Below, piece after piece: positions 47,546 through 56,621 of a stretch of 64,000 bases of DNA. The translations under genes were made by a program, and so were the position numbers. The stretch spans positions 186,001 through 250,000 of the forward strand of contig JADKJR010000006.1 in the NCBI GenBank assembly GCA_016720925.1, read 5' to 3'. Position 1 is the first letter of the stretch. Each line of letters begins with the position of its first letter. This stretch comes from Betaproteobacteria bacterium (GTDB lineage: Bacteria; Pseudomonadota; Gammaproteobacteria; Burkholderiales; Usitatibacteraceae). The notes beneath the pieces were generated by a model. That model worked only from the letters and a program-made list of their open reading frames with translations, was not told the origin of the DNA and made no database searches.

Positions 47546-47630
47546 GTCATTCCCGCGCAGGCGGGAATCTAATTTCTTGCAGCTGAGCAACATTAAGGGA
47601 AACTTGGGTTCCCGCCTGCGCGGGAATGAC
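47546..47630. repeat. 22-bp inverted repeat (ATTCCCGCGCAGGCGGGAAT type)
   Basis: The arms at 47546-47567 and 47609-47630 are exact complements, 41 nt apart. This ATTCCCGC-GCGGGAAT motif is a common intergenic repeat in Proteobacteria. It lies behind smc. Confidence 0.8.
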
Positions 47631-47687
47631 GGAAAATGATGGTTGAGCTGAAATTCCGATGGTAGTGCGACTTAGGGAAATTTAAGG

Positions 47688-47753
47688 AAACACTAGCACT
47701 GGCGGAACTGCCAGGCTATTTATGCTCTATAAGCCGCCCCAGTGCTTGATTTT
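47688..47753. repeat. 66-bp dispersed palindromic repeat, copy 9
   Basis: AAACACTAGCACTGGCGG and CCGCCCCAGTGCTTGATTTT are the arms. It lies between smc and zipA, so the 313-bp gap contains only repeats and the zipA upstream region. Confidence 0.82.
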
Positions 47754-47806
47754 GTACTTTTGCTCTGCGTACTGCAACGTCTAAAACATGAATCGGAAGC
47801 CAGGCA

Positions 47807-48922
47807 ATGATCAGTGATTTCCAGATAGCGTTGGCAGGTATCGCGGCCGTGGTGGTGGTGGCGGTCATCGCATATAACCGCTGGCAGGAGTCCAAGTACA
47901 AGCGGCATGCCGAGCGGGCGTTTTCGACGGACCATGCAGACGTCCTGTTCGGCGGCTCGCATGAACGAGTGGATCCGCAATTGGGCGATTTCCCCGCTCC
48001 GCGCGTGAACGATGATGTGGAAGAGGGCCTCCTTTCGCCAATAGTATCGGAGCCGATCGTGCCGCGCAGCATGGAGCAACCCGGCCTTCCCGCCATCAAT
48101 GCGGAAATCGATACCGTCGCGCTGGTGCTGGCCGATTCGCCGATGTTGCCCGACCAGTTCTGGCCGACCATTGAACAATCGCGGAAGGTGTCCAAACGCA
48201 TTCTATGGGAAGGTCTCGTTGCCGGACTGTGGCAGCCGATTTCCGAAAACAGCGATGATGATGCCGGTTTCCGTGAACTGCGCGCCGGCCTGCAACTGGC
48301 GAGCCGCAGCGGCCCTGTCGATGGCAACACGCTGCAGGCCTTCAATGAAATGATGGCGGCGTTCGCGCAGGGCATTGGCGCGCCGGACGTGGGCGCGGTG
48401 GTGCAGCGCGAAGATGTCGCTGCCGCCATGCAGCGCGCACAGATGGTCGATGCGTTCTGTGCGGATACCGATATCGAAATTGCCGTGAATGTCATCGGCA
48501 AAGGCGGCGTGACTTTCGCCACCACCAAAGTGCGTGGACTGGCGGAATCGCACGGGCTGGTGCCGCTTCCATCCGGCGAATATGTGCTGCGCGACGAGCT
48601 TGGCCAAGTGCTCTTTACCTTGCGGAACATGAATGCTGACGAACCTCCCGGCATCAAGATGGCGGGGGCCTACCTGACCGGGCTGAGTTTTGCGCTGGAT
48701 GTCCCGCGTGCCCCAAAGCCGGAAATTACCTTCGAAAGAATGATGGGCCTTGCCTTGCGATTTGCCGATACGTTGCAGGGTGAAGTCGTCGATGACAATC
48801 GAAAACTGCTGACGGCCAATGGTCGCAAGGTGATCGCAGACACCATTGTGCAGATTACCGGCGTCATGGCGGCCCGCAATGTGATGCCGGGCAGTTCCGC
48901 TGCGCTGCGTTTGTATTCCTGA
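47807..48922 (+). CDS. zipA: Cell division protein ZipA
   Basis: The 371-aa product has an N-terminal membrane anchor (ALAGIAAVVVVAVIAYNRW), a variable linker and a C-terminal ZipA domain (FCADTDIEIAVNVIGKGGVT..., GEYVLRDELGQVLFTLRNM) that binds the FtsZ tail. It tethers FtsZ to the membrane at the division site. The smc-zipA-ligA order is typical of Proteobacteria and supports the call although the sequence itself is divergent. Confidence 0.85.
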   Translation: MISDFQIALAGIAAVVVVAVIAYNRWQESKYKRHAERAFSTDHADVLFGGSHERVDPQLGDFPAPRVNDDVEEGLLSPIVSEPIVPRSMEQPGLPAINAEIDTVALVLADSPMLPDQFWPTIEQSRKVSKRILWEGLVAGLWQPISENSDDDAGFRELRAGLQLASRSGPVDGNTLQAFNEMMAAFAQGIGAPDVGAVVQREDVAAAMQRAQMVDAFCADTDIEIAVNVIGKGGVTFATTKVRGLAESHGLVPLPSGEYVLRDELGQVLFTLRNMNADEPPGIKMAGAYLTGLSFALDVPRAPKPEITFERMMGLALRFADTLQGEVVDDNRKLLTANGRKVIADTIVQITGVMAARNVMPGSSAALRLYS

Positions 48923-48929
48923 TTCAATC

Positions 48930-50963
48930 ATGGTGGATGCATCGACCATCGCGCGGGTCCGTGAGCTCCGGCGCGAACTCGACACGCATAACTACAATTA
49001 CTACGTCCTCGATGAGCCGACGATCGCCGATGCCGAATGGGACAAACTGTTCCGCGAACTGGTTGCGCTTGAGACGCAATATCCGCAACTGGTGACACCG
49101 GATTCGCCGACGCAACGTGTCGGCAGCCGGCCGCTTGAGTCATTTGCCTCGGTCACGCATCGCGTTCCCATGCTTTCATTGGGCAATGCATTCGCCGACG
49201 AGGATATCGAGAATTTCGATCGCCGGTGTCGTGAAGGACTCGATATTGCCGGCGACATCGAGTATTCCTGCGAGCCGAAATTTGACGGGCTGGCCATCAG
49301 CCTCACCTACGAAAATGGCGCCTTCGTGCAGGGCGCCACGCGCGGCGACGGCACGGTGGGCGAGGATGTGACGCAGAATCTTCGGACGGTGCGCGCGATT
49401 CCGCTCGCCATCGACAGCAAGCTCAAGTTGCTGGAAGTGCGTGGCGAGGTCCTGATGTTGCGCAAGGATTTCGAGGTGCTTAACGCGCGTCAGGCCTTGA
49501 AGGGCGAGAAGCTGTTCGTCAATCCGCGCAATGCCTCGGCTGGCTCGTTACGGCAACTGGATTCGCGCCTGACGGCCGAACGGCCTTTGACGTTCTTTGC
49601 CTATGGCATCGGCGCGGTTGATGGTGCCGGAATGGAAATTGCGCTGCCGGACACTCACTCGGCGTTGATGGATTGGTTAGCCACGCAGCGTTTTCCGGTG
49701 GCAGCGCAGCGGCGGGTAGTGCGCGGCGTTGCCGGGTTGCTCGGTTTCTACCGGGACATCGGCGCGCAGCGATCCGCACTGCCGTTCGACATTGATGGCG
49801 TGGTTTACAAGGTGAATCGCTTTGCGCAGCAACAGGCGCTGGGGTTTGTGTCGCGCGCGCCGCGGTTTGCGATCGCCCACAAGTTTCCCGCTGAAGAGGC
49901 CACCACCGTATTGCTGGGCATCGATGTGCAGGTGGGCCGTACCGGTGCGATTACGCCGGTGGCACGCCTGCAGCCGGTGTTTGTGGGTGGCACCACCGTG
50001 TCGAACGCGACGCTGCACAACGAGGATGAACTGAAGCGCAAGGACCTGATGATCGGTGACACGGTCGTGGTGCGGCGCGCGGGAGATGTGATCCCGGAAG
50101 TGGCCGCGGTGATTTACGCCAAGCGCCCGGCGGATGCAAGGCCCTTCGTGATGCCGACTCAGTGCCCCGAATGTGGATCCGCCATCATCAAGCTGGAAGG
50201 CGAAGCGATCGCGCGTTGCACCGGCGGACTCATTTGTCCCGCGCAGCGAAAGCAGGCGCTGTTGCACTACGCGCAACGCCGTGCCGTTGACATCGAGGGC
50301 TTGGGCGACAAGCTGGTGGATCAGCTTGTCGATGTCGATATCGTGCACACGCCGGCCGACTTGTATCGTCTCGGCCTTGCGGCATTGTCGAGCCTGGATC
50401 GCATGGCGGAAAAATCCGCCGCCAATCTGCTGGCCGCCATCGAAAAGAGTAAACACACCACGCTGGCGAAATTCCTGTTTGGCCTTGGCATCCGCAATGT
50501 CGGCGAAGCGACCGCTAAGGATCTCGCCAAACATTTCGGTGCGCTGGATGCGATCATGGACGCCACGGTCGAACAATTGCTTGAAGTGAATGACGTTGGG
50601 CCGATCGTCGCGGAGAGCCTCCGCAATTTCTTTGACGAACCGCACAATCGCGAGGTCGTCGAGCAGCTCCGCGCCTGCGGCGTGCGCTGGGCGGAATCCG
50701 AACCCGCCGCAAACGCGCGGAACGTGGCGGGTGCATTTGCCGGAAAAACGGTGGTGCTGACCGGCACGCTCACGGGCATGACCCGCGACGAAGCCAAGGA
50801 AAAACTGGAGGCGGCCGGTGCGAAAGTGGCGGGCAGCGTGTCGAAAAAAACCGACTTTGTGATCGCGGGCCTGGAAGCCGGTAGTAAACTCGACAAGGCG
50901 CAGGAACTGGGCGTTGCCGTGATCGACGAAGCGCAGCTCAACGCCATGCTCTCCACAAACTAG
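48930..50963 (+). CDS. ligA: NAD-dependent DNA ligase
   Basis: The 677-aa product has the adenylation-domain lysine in CEPKFDGLAISL, the OB domain, a Cys4 zinc finger (CPECG and CTGGLICP), helix-hairpin-helix repeats (FGLGIRNVGEATAKDLAKHF) and a C-terminal BRCT (GKTVVLTGTLTGMTRDEAKE). It seals nicks in replication and repair. It starts 7 bp after zipA. Full length and intact. Confidence 0.96.
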   Translation: MVDASTIARVRELRRELDTHNYNYYVLDEPTIADAEWDKLFRELVALETQYPQLVTPDSPTQRVGSRPLESFASVTHRVPMLSLGNAFADEDIENFDRRCREGLDIAGDIEYSCEPKFDGLAISLTYENGAFVQGATRGDGTVGEDVTQNLRTVRAIPLAIDSKLKLLEVRGEVLMLRKDFEVLNARQALKGEKLFVNPRNASAGSLRQLDSRLTAERPLTFFAYGIGAVDGAGMEIALPDTHSALMDWLATQRFPVAAQRRVVRGVAGLLGFYRDIGAQRSALPFDIDGVVYKVNRFAQQQALGFVSRAPRFAIAHKFPAEEATTVLLGIDVQVGRTGAITPVARLQPVFVGGTTVSNATLHNEDELKRKDLMIGDTVVVRRAGDVIPEVAAVIYAKRPADARPFVMPTQCPECGSAIIKLEGEAIARCTGGLICPAQRKQALLHYAQRRAVDIEGLGDKLVDQLVDVDIVHTPADLYRLGLAALSSLDRMAEKSAANLLAAIEKSKHTTLAKFLFGLGIRNVGEATAKDLAKHFGALDAIMDATVEQLLEVNDVGPIVAESLRNFFDEPHNREVVEQLRACGVRWAESEPAANARNVAGAFAGKTVVLTGTLTGMTRDEAKEKLEAAGAKVAGSVSKKTDFVIAGLEAGSKLDKAQELGVAVIDEAQLNAMLSTN

Positions 50964-50975
50964 AAAAACAGGAAA

Positions 50976-51866
50976 ATGAAAAACGCCGCAAGGATCACCA
51001 AAGCCGTATTCCCCGTCGCCGGACTCGGCACGCGATTCCTGCCCGCGACCAAAGCGAGCCCCAAGGAAATGCTGCCGGTGGTGGACAAGCCGCTCATTCA
51101 GTACGCGGTGGAAGAAGCGGCGGCGGCGGGCATCACCGAAATGATTTTTGTTACTGGCCGCGGCAAGCGCACCATCGAGGATCACTTTGACAAGGCCTAT
51201 GAACTTGAAGCCGAACTCGCCGGCAAGGGCAAGTACAAGTTGCTGCAGGAGGTCCGCGACATGCTGCCGGCGGGCGTGCAGTACGTGTACGTGCGCCAGT
51301 CCGAAGCGCTGGGGCTTGGGCATGCAGTGCTTTGCGCACGACCACTCGTGGGCGATCAGCCGTTTGCGGTGATACTCGCCGACGATTTGATCGACGCGGG
51401 AGATCACGCGCCGGTGATGAAACAGATGGTTGATGAGTACGAGAAGCACCACGCGTCGATCCTCGGTGTCGTCAATGTCGAGCGGCATGAGACGTCGTCA
51501 TACGGCATCGTCGCGTCCCAACCTATTTCCGACAAAGCGGGTGAGCGTGTCTCGAGAATGTCGGGCATCGTCGAGAAGCCGAAACCCGAGAATGCACCGT
51601 CGACACTCAGCGTGGTGGGGCGCTATATCCTGACGCCGGAAGTGTTCGCACACCTTGAAAAAATCCAGCGCGGTGTCGGCAAGGAAATTCAATTGACCGA
51701 TGGCATTGCCGCGCTCATGACGCAACAACCGGTGTTTGCCTACGAGTTCGAGGGCACGCGCTACGATTGTGGCTCAAAGCTCGGATACCTGAAAGCGACC
51801 GTCGCGCTGGGCATGAAGCATCCCGAAGTCGGCAAGGCGTTCGCGCGATTTCTGGCCAAACGATAG
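50976..51866 (+). CDS. galU: UTP-glucose-1-phosphate uridylyltransferase
   Basis: The 296-aa product has the nucleotide-binding signature PVAGLGTRFLPATKASPKEM, then the EMIFVTGRGKRTIEDHFD and ADDLIDAG metal-binding blocks, and SYGIVASQ. It makes UDP-glucose for surface glycans. It follows ligA by 12 bp on the same strand and may be co-transcribed. Confidence 0.94.
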   Translation: MKNAARITKAVFPVAGLGTRFLPATKASPKEMLPVVDKPLIQYAVEEAAAAGITEMIFVTGRGKRTIEDHFDKAYELEAELAGKGKYKLLQEVRDMLPAGVQYVYVRQSEALGLGHAVLCARPLVGDQPFAVILADDLIDAGDHAPVMKQMVDEYEKHHASILGVVNVERHETSSYGIVASQPISDKAGERVSRMSGIVEKPKPENAPSTLSVVGRYILTPEVFAHLEKIQRGVGKEIQLTDGIAALMTQQPVFAYEFEGTRYDCGSKLGYLKATVALGMKHPEVGKAFARFLAKR

Positions 51867-51935
51867 CCGTGCGTGTCAATGGCTGCTATCTTCTGCAAAT
51901 CCATTTTTTTTGAATTGCCTGAATAGAACCAACTC

Positions 51936-52493
51936 ATGAATACAAAAGACGCCAAAGCCCTGCTTGCCGATTCCGAAGTATTGTTCACCGCTGACGAGGT
52001 CAACGCCGCGACAACTCATGTCGCCAGGGAATTGAATCGCGACTACGCGGACAAGCATCCGCTGGTGTTTGGTGTGATGGGCGGCGCGGTGGTATTTGCC
52101 GGCCAATTGCTTCCGCAGCTCGATTTTCCGCTGGACTTCGATATCGTCCAGGCATCGCGCTACGGTGAAAATACCGTCGGCACGCACCTTACCTGGCGCG
52201 TCACGCCGCGCGATAACGTCAAAGGGCGCCACGTGCTGCTACTGGACGACATTCTGGATGAGGGTGTCACGTTGTCGGCGATTGTGGAATTACTGAAGAG
52301 CCAAGGTGCGCTCAGTGTTGAGTGTGCCGTGTTTTGCTACAAAGACTACGGCGCCGCGATCAATGACAAAAAGCCGTTGAAGGCCAAGTACGTCGGCCTC
52401 ACCGTGCCTAACCGTTTCATCTACGGCTATGGCATGGATGTGTCCGGCGCATGGCGTAACCTGCCCGCGATCTATGCGAAAAAAGGGAATTAG
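51936..52493 (+). CDS. Hypoxanthine/guanine phosphoribosyltransferase family
   Basis: The 185-aa product has the PRPP loop VLLLDDILDEGVTLSA, the pyrophosphate-loop region FGVMGGAVVFAGQL, and C-terminal PNRFIYGYGMDVSGAWRNL (Hpt-like). It salvages purine bases to nucleotides. It lies 3 bp upstream of the phosphorylase gene: together they could convert methylthioinosine to hypoxanthine and then to IMP. Confidence 0.85.
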   Translation: MNTKDAKALLADSEVLFTADEVNAATTHVARELNRDYADKHPLVFGVMGGAVVFAGQLLPQLDFPLDFDIVQASRYGENTVGTHLTWRVTPRDNVKGRHVLLLDDILDEGVTLSAIVELLKSQGALSVECAVFCYKDYGAAINDKKPLKAKYVGLTVPNRFIYGYGMDVSGAWRNLPAIYAKKGN

Positions 52494-52496
52494 GCG

Positions 52497-53267
52497 ATGC
52501 TGGCGATTATCGGCGGCACCGGCCTCACCAACCTGGCGAATCTGGAAATCTCGCGCCGCGAAGTGGTGCGCACGCCTTATGGCGAGCCCTCGGGTCATCT
52601 CACGTTCGGCCACATCGGGTCGGCAGAAATGATATTTCTCGCGCGCCATGGCTATGCGCACACGCTGGCGCCGCACGAGGTCAACTACCGCGCCAATATC
52701 TGGGCACTGCACAAAGCCGGCGCAACGCGCATCATCGCGGTCAATGCGGTGGGCGGCATTGCCGCGAACATGGGCCCCGGTGTATTGGCCATTCCCGACC
52801 AGCTAATCGATTACACCCACAGCCGCAAACATACGTACTTTGAAGGTGATGAGCCCGTCACGCACATCGATTTCACGTTCCCGTTTTGCGAGCGTGGCCG
52901 AAAGTTGCTGCTGGCTGCCGCCAAGGCCGTTGCCATGCCGGTGCTGGAAGCGGGCGTGCTCGGCGTGTTGCAAGGGCCGCGTCTGGAAACGCGCGCAGAG
53001 ATCATGCGCATGGACCGCGATGGCTGCACTATGGTCGGGATGACCACCATGCCAGAGGCGGCACTCGCGCGCGAGAAGCAGCTTTCGTATGCGACGCTGG
53101 CGCTATCGATGAATCATGCCGCCGGGTTGGGCTCGTCGTCCGCGGGAATCAAGCTGGTCGACGCCGATGCGGTGCTTGCGGCCGGCATGGAAAAAGCGCG
53201 GCTGATCATTGCCGAGGTGGTGAAGATGCACGCGGCATTGCCGGCGGCGGAAAGAGGACTGAGCTGA
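52497..53267 (+). CDS. S-methyl-5'-thioadenosine/thioinosine phosphorylase family (MTIP-like)
   Basis: The 256-aa purine-nucleoside-phosphorylase fold has IIGGTGLTN at the N-terminus (phosphate-binding), RHGYAHTLAPHEVNYRAN, and late GCTMVGMTTMPEAALARE. This pattern resembles bacterial methylthioinosine phosphorylases, which release methylthioribose-1-phosphate and hypoxanthine. Coupling to the phosphoribosyltransferase supports the inosine route; plain MTA phosphorylase remains possible. Its stop TGATG lies within the duplicated 26-bp block. Confidence 0.85.
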   Translation: MLAIIGGTGLTNLANLEISRREVVRTPYGEPSGHLTFGHIGSAEMIFLARHGYAHTLAPHEVNYRANIWALHKAGATRIIAVNAVGGIAANMGPGVLAIPDQLIDYTHSRKHTYFEGDEPVTHIDFTFPFCERGRKLLLAAAKAVAMPVLEAGVLGVLQGPRLETRAEIMRMDRDGCTMVGMTTMPEAALAREKQLSYATLALSMNHAAGLGSSSAGIKLVDADAVLAAGMEKARLIIAEVVKMHAALPAAERGLS

Positions 53268-53294
53268 TGGCGGCGGAAAGGGGGCTTGGCTGAT
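53243..53294 (+). repeat. 26-bp tandem duplication at the phosphorylase-def junction
   Basis: Units 53243-53268 and 53269-53294 differ at four positions. Each ends in CTGATG-type stop/start overlap. Between them they create an 8-codon mini-ORF (MAAERGLG) whose stop overlaps the def start codon. Confidence 0.8.
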
Positions 53295-53835
53295 GGCCGC
53301 GCGTGCGATCCTGAAAATGGGCACACCGAGTTTGTTCGAAAAATCGGCGCCGTGGCCGAGAGATAAATTCGATTCTCCCGCGCTGCATGCGTTGCTGGCC
53401 GACATGAAGGACAGCATGGTCGCGGCCAGTGGTGCGGGCCTCGCGGCGCCGCAGATCGGCGAAAATGTGCGCGTGGTTATTTTTGAAGTAACGGATAATC
53501 CGCGCTATCCCAATCGCGAGCGCATTCCGTTCACCGTGCTTATCAACCCGGAGCTCACGCCGGTGTCCGCCGCCCAAGTGGATGATTGGGAAGGATGCCT
53601 GTCGGTACCGGGAATGCGCGGGCTGGTGCCGCGCTACCCCGAGCTTCGATACACGGGTTTTGACCCGTTTGGCAAGCCGATCGACCGCACCGTCGGCGGC
53701 TTTCACGCGCGCGTGGTGCAGCACGAAGTCGATCATCTCGACGGCGTGCTCTATCCCATGCGGATGAAGGACCTGACAAAGTTTGGATATACCGACATCC
53801 TGTTCCCGGAATTGGTGGGCGTGGATGAGGAATGA
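53293..53835 (+). CDS. def: Peptide deformylase
   Basis: The 180-aa product has the three deformylase motifs: GAGLAAPQIG, EGCLSVPGMRG (metal Cys) and QHEVDHLDG (HExxH). It removes the N-formyl group from nascent proteins; methionine aminopeptidase is also encoded in this window at 61.5 kb. The ATG at 53293 is used because it overlaps the mini-ORF stop as TGATG. Full length. Confidence 0.94.
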   Translation: MAARAILKMGTPSLFEKSAPWPRDKFDSPALHALLADMKDSMVAASGAGLAAPQIGENVRVVIFEVTDNPRYPNRERIPFTVLINPELTPVSAAQVDDWEGCLSVPGMRGLVPRYPELRYTGFDPFGKPIDRTVGGFHARVVQHEVDHLDGVLYPMRMKDLTKFGYTDILFPELVGVDEE

Positions 53836-53873
53836 AGGAATGAAGCAGCACATTTTTCTTAAAGGAGGTCACC

Positions 53874-54278
53874 ATGGCCGAAACAATTGATGTCGTACCC
53901 GTAACTCATGCCAGTCCCGAAGGCGAACGCGACGTATCCGGTCAGATGACGATTACTCACGTTCTGTATGCCCTGCATGCGCTGGCGCCGTTTACGATGT
54001 GGCTGCTCGCCATCGTGGCCATGATCATCGGCATGATCAGACGCGACGACGTTCGCGGCACGTGGCTCGATTCGCACTATTCGTATCTGTCGCGTACTTT
54101 CTGGTGGGGCATCCTGTGGGCCATCGTCGCGTGGACCGTCTTCTGGGTGCTCGGTTTGTTGACGCTCGGTGTTGGTATGCTGGTGCTGTGGATGCTGCCA
54201 GTTGGTGTGTTGATCTGGTATTTGTATCGCGTGATCAAGGGCTGGTTGAAACTGAATGATCTGAAGCCGGTCGCGTAG
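53874..54278 (+). CDS. DUF4870-like small membrane protein
   Basis: The 134-aa product has a short polar N-terminus and three predicted hydrophobic segments (LAPFTMWLLAIVAMIIGMI, WWGILWAIVAWTVFWVLGLL and GMLVLWMLPVGVLIWYLYRV). The RRDDVRGTWLDSHYSY link is typical of bacterial DUF4870-type proteins. Function unknown. AAAGGAGG precedes the ATG at good spacing. Confidence 0.8.
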   Translation: MAETIDVVPVTHASPEGERDVSGQMTITHVLYALHALAPFTMWLLAIVAMIIGMIRRDDVRGTWLDSHYSYLSRTFWWGILWAIVAWTVFWVLGLLTLGVGMLVLWMLPVGVLIWYLYRVIKGWLKLNDLKPVA

Positions 54279-54290
54279 CGCCGCAATACG

Positions 54291-54356
54291 CAGATTGCCA
54301 TTTGACGGGGGTTTTCAGGCGAAAGTGTCCTGGAAGGTGCGCCAGTGCTTGAGTTT
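54291..54356. repeat. 66-bp dispersed palindromic repeat, copy 10 (variant left arm)
   Basis: The right arm GCGCCAGTGCTTGAGTTT is clear; the left arm is the GCCATTTGACGGGG variant seen also at 12045 and 61600. It follows the DUF4870-like gene directly, in the 245-bp gap before macA. Confidence 0.7.
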
Positions 54357-54523
54357 TCTGACGCCGCCCCATCAAATTCACAAGCTCACGAGCCTCTGAC
54401 ATTCCCGCGGCGACCAACGGGAGTCCCTATGGAACGCGGGAAAGTCGGACGCTTGGTTGTTGCCGTGTTTGCCACCGGACGCACCCCTTCCAATAACCCT
54501 TGTACGTTGACCGCGCACCCAAC

Positions 54524-55789
54524 ATGAAACTGATCACCAAAGGCCGTGTAATAGGCACCATTGTCATCCTCGCCATCGTGGCGCTGGTGTGGGGCGGCAA
54601 TGTGTTGCAGAAGAAATTCATGTCGGCTGACGACAAGCCGCGCTACAAAACATCGGACGTTGATCGTGGCTCGATCGTGCAGTTTGTCACCGCGACCGGC
54701 ACGCTGAATCCGGTTGGCCTGGTAAATGTCGGCACTCAGGTTTCGGGCACGGTCAGTGAAATCAACGTGGATTTCAACGATCGGGTGAAGCGCGGTCAGG
54801 TGCTGCTCAAGATAGAGCCGACGCTGCTGCAGGCGGTCATCAAGCAAAACGTCGCATCGCTCAACGCGGCGCGCGCGCAGTTCACGCTGGCGGACAGCAA
54901 TTACAATCGCAATGCAAAGCTGGTCACCCAGGGTTTCATTTCCCCTGCGGCACTCGAACAGTTACGGCAGACGCTCGACGCCGCTACCGCGCAAGTGCAG
55001 GTGAACGAAGCGCTGCTTGAACGCGCTCGCGCGGACATGGCCAACAGCATCATCCGTGCCCCGATTGACGGCGTTATCATCAAACGCACGGTAGACCTTG
55101 GGCAGACGGTTGCCGCAAGTTATCAAACGCCCAATCTGTTCATCATCGCTGCCGACCTGAAGCGCATGCAAATCGATACGAATGTATCGGAAGCGGATGT
55201 CGGCTTGCTGAAGGACGGGCAGCCAGTTCGGTTTGTGGTCGATGCATTTCCCGACCGCGACTTCGATGGCAAGGTGCGGCAGTTTCGCCTCGCCGCCAAC
55301 GTTCAGCAGAACGTCGTGACCTACAACGTGGTGATCGATGTCGAAAATCCGGAAGAACTTCTCAAGCCCGGCCTCACCGCGCAGGTCCGCATCATCACGG
55401 CAAACAAGCCAAACGCGTTGCGTGTTCCCACCGCAGCGTTGCGTTATCGCCCGAGCGATTTTGAAGTCGCCATGGACGCGCTGAAGAAGAAATTACTGGG
55501 CGTGAAAGATCCGAAGGACGACAAGACGGCAGACGGCAAGAAAGATGAAAAGATCGCCGAAGACAATACCGACGAACTCGGCCTGCGCACCAAGACCGGT
55601 GAGCGACTCTATCGCATCTACAAACTGGTGGAGGCGAAAATACCCGGGCAACAAGCGCAGGCAGAACCCGTCGATGTCGTTATCGGTGTCTCCAACAGCA
55701 AGTTCACCGAAGTGGTGAAAGGGCCGTTGCAGGCGGGCGACAAGGTGGTGGTGCGTTCGCTGCTGGCTGACCCGACGAAGCAGCCATAG
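54524..55789 (+). CDS. MacA-like periplasmic adaptor of an ABC efflux pump
   Basis: The 421-aa membrane-fusion protein has an N-terminal anchor (GTIVILAIVALVWGG), a barrel-sandwich hybrid half (VSGTVSEINVDFNDRVKRGQVLLKIEP), a coiled-coil hairpin (about residues 110-185), and the second lipoyl half (IRAPIDGVIIKRTVDLGQTV). An Asp/Lys-rich insert near residues 325-345 is unusual. With the two MacB-like genes it would link the ABC pump to an outer-membrane channel. ATG 54524 fits. Confidence 0.88.
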   Translation: MKLITKGRVIGTIVILAIVALVWGGNVLQKKFMSADDKPRYKTSDVDRGSIVQFVTATGTLNPVGLVNVGTQVSGTVSEINVDFNDRVKRGQVLLKIEPTLLQAVIKQNVASLNAARAQFTLADSNYNRNAKLVTQGFISPAALEQLRQTLDAATAQVQVNEALLERARADMANSIIRAPIDGVIIKRTVDLGQTVAASYQTPNLFIIAADLKRMQIDTNVSEADVGLLKDGQPVRFVVDAFPDRDFDGKVRQFRLAANVQQNVVTYNVVIDVENPEELLKPGLTAQVRIITANKPNALRVPTAALRYRPSDFEVAMDALKKKLLGVKDPKDDKTADGKKDEKIAEDNTDELGLRTKTGERLYRIYKLVEAKIPGQQAQAEPVDVVIGVSNSKFTEVVKGPLQAGDKVVVRSLLADPTKQP

Positions 55790-55820
55790 TGCCTGGTTGA
55801 ATATTCCGGCCCCAATCGTC

Positions 55821-56621
55821 ATGTCCGACACCGCATTGAACACCGCACTTGTGCCGTTGGTGAAACTCACTGCCGTGCGCAAAAGCTACTTCTCCAATCG
55901 CGTTGAAACGCCGGTATTGCACGGCATCAATTTCAGCATGCAGCGCGGTGACTTTGTTGCCATCATGGGGCAGTCCGGCTCGGGCAAGTCCACGTTGATG
56001 AACATCCTTGGCTGCCTCGATACGCCAACCTCGGGCCAGCACCAGCTTGCGGGCCACACCGTGAATACCCTCACGCGCGCCGAACTGGCGGGACTTCGCA
56101 ATCGAACCATCGGCTTTGTGTTCCAGAGTTTCAACTTGTTGAAACGCATGACCGTTCTCGACAACGTGGCGCTGCCGTTGCTTTACGCAAGCGTGTCGCG
56201 ATCCGAAGCACGCAAGCGTGCGCAGGCGCAGCTCGCGAAGGTGGGCCTCGCCGAGTTCGCGCAGCGGCAGCCGAACCAGCTCTCGGGCGGACAGCAACAA
56301 CGCGTGGCGATCGCCCGCGCGCTGGTGGCTGATCCGCCGCTTATTCTGGCCGACGAGCCCACGGGAAACCTGGACACTCGCACCAGTAACGATATCCTGA
56401 CCGCGCTCACCGAGCTCAACCGCGATCGCGGGCAGAGCATCATCCTGGTCACGCATGAGCCGGATATCGCGGCATATGCAAAGCGACTGGTGAGGCTGAA
56501 GGATGGGCTGGTGCTCTACGATGGACCGGCGCGCGAAGGTTTGCATCAATTGCAGAACGAACCACATGAAGCTGGCGGGCAGGATCTCAATGCCACCGCG
56601 ATACGCGAGGTGCGCGCATGA
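55821..56621 (+). CDS. MacB-type ABC ATPase (separate subunit)
   Basis: The 266-aa ATPase of the lipoprotein/macrolide exporter class has Walker A GQSGSGKST, signature LSGGQQQRVA, Walker B LILADEPTGNLD and IILVTHE. E. coli MacB fuses this domain to the permease; here they are separate, coupled by a 4-bp ATGA overlap. ATG 55821 is chosen rather than TTG 55797. Confidence 0.9.
   Translation: MSDTALNTALVPLVKLTAVRKSYFSNRVETPVLHGINFSMQRGDFVAIMGQSGSGKSTLMNILGCLDTPTSGQHQLAGHTVNTLTRAELAGLRNRTIGFVFQSFNLLKRMTVLDNVALPLLYASVSRSEARKRAQAQLAKVGLAEFAQRQPNQLSGGQQQRVAIARALVADPPLILADEPTGNLDTRTSNDILTALTELNRDRGQSIILVTHEPDIAAYAKRLVRLKDGLVLYDGPAREGLHQLQNEPHEAGGQDLNATAIREVRA

Noticed and set aside
47720..48178. A minus-strand ORF overlapping zipA and repeat copy 9
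   Set aside because: It lies mostly antisense to zipA and reads through a repeat; there is no ribosome-binding site or family similarity.
49677..51488. A 603-codon open frame on the minus strand opposite ligA and galU
   Set aside because: Both sense-strand genes are intact and strongly conserved; the antisense frame is a by-product of GC-rich codon use and has no domain-like sequence.
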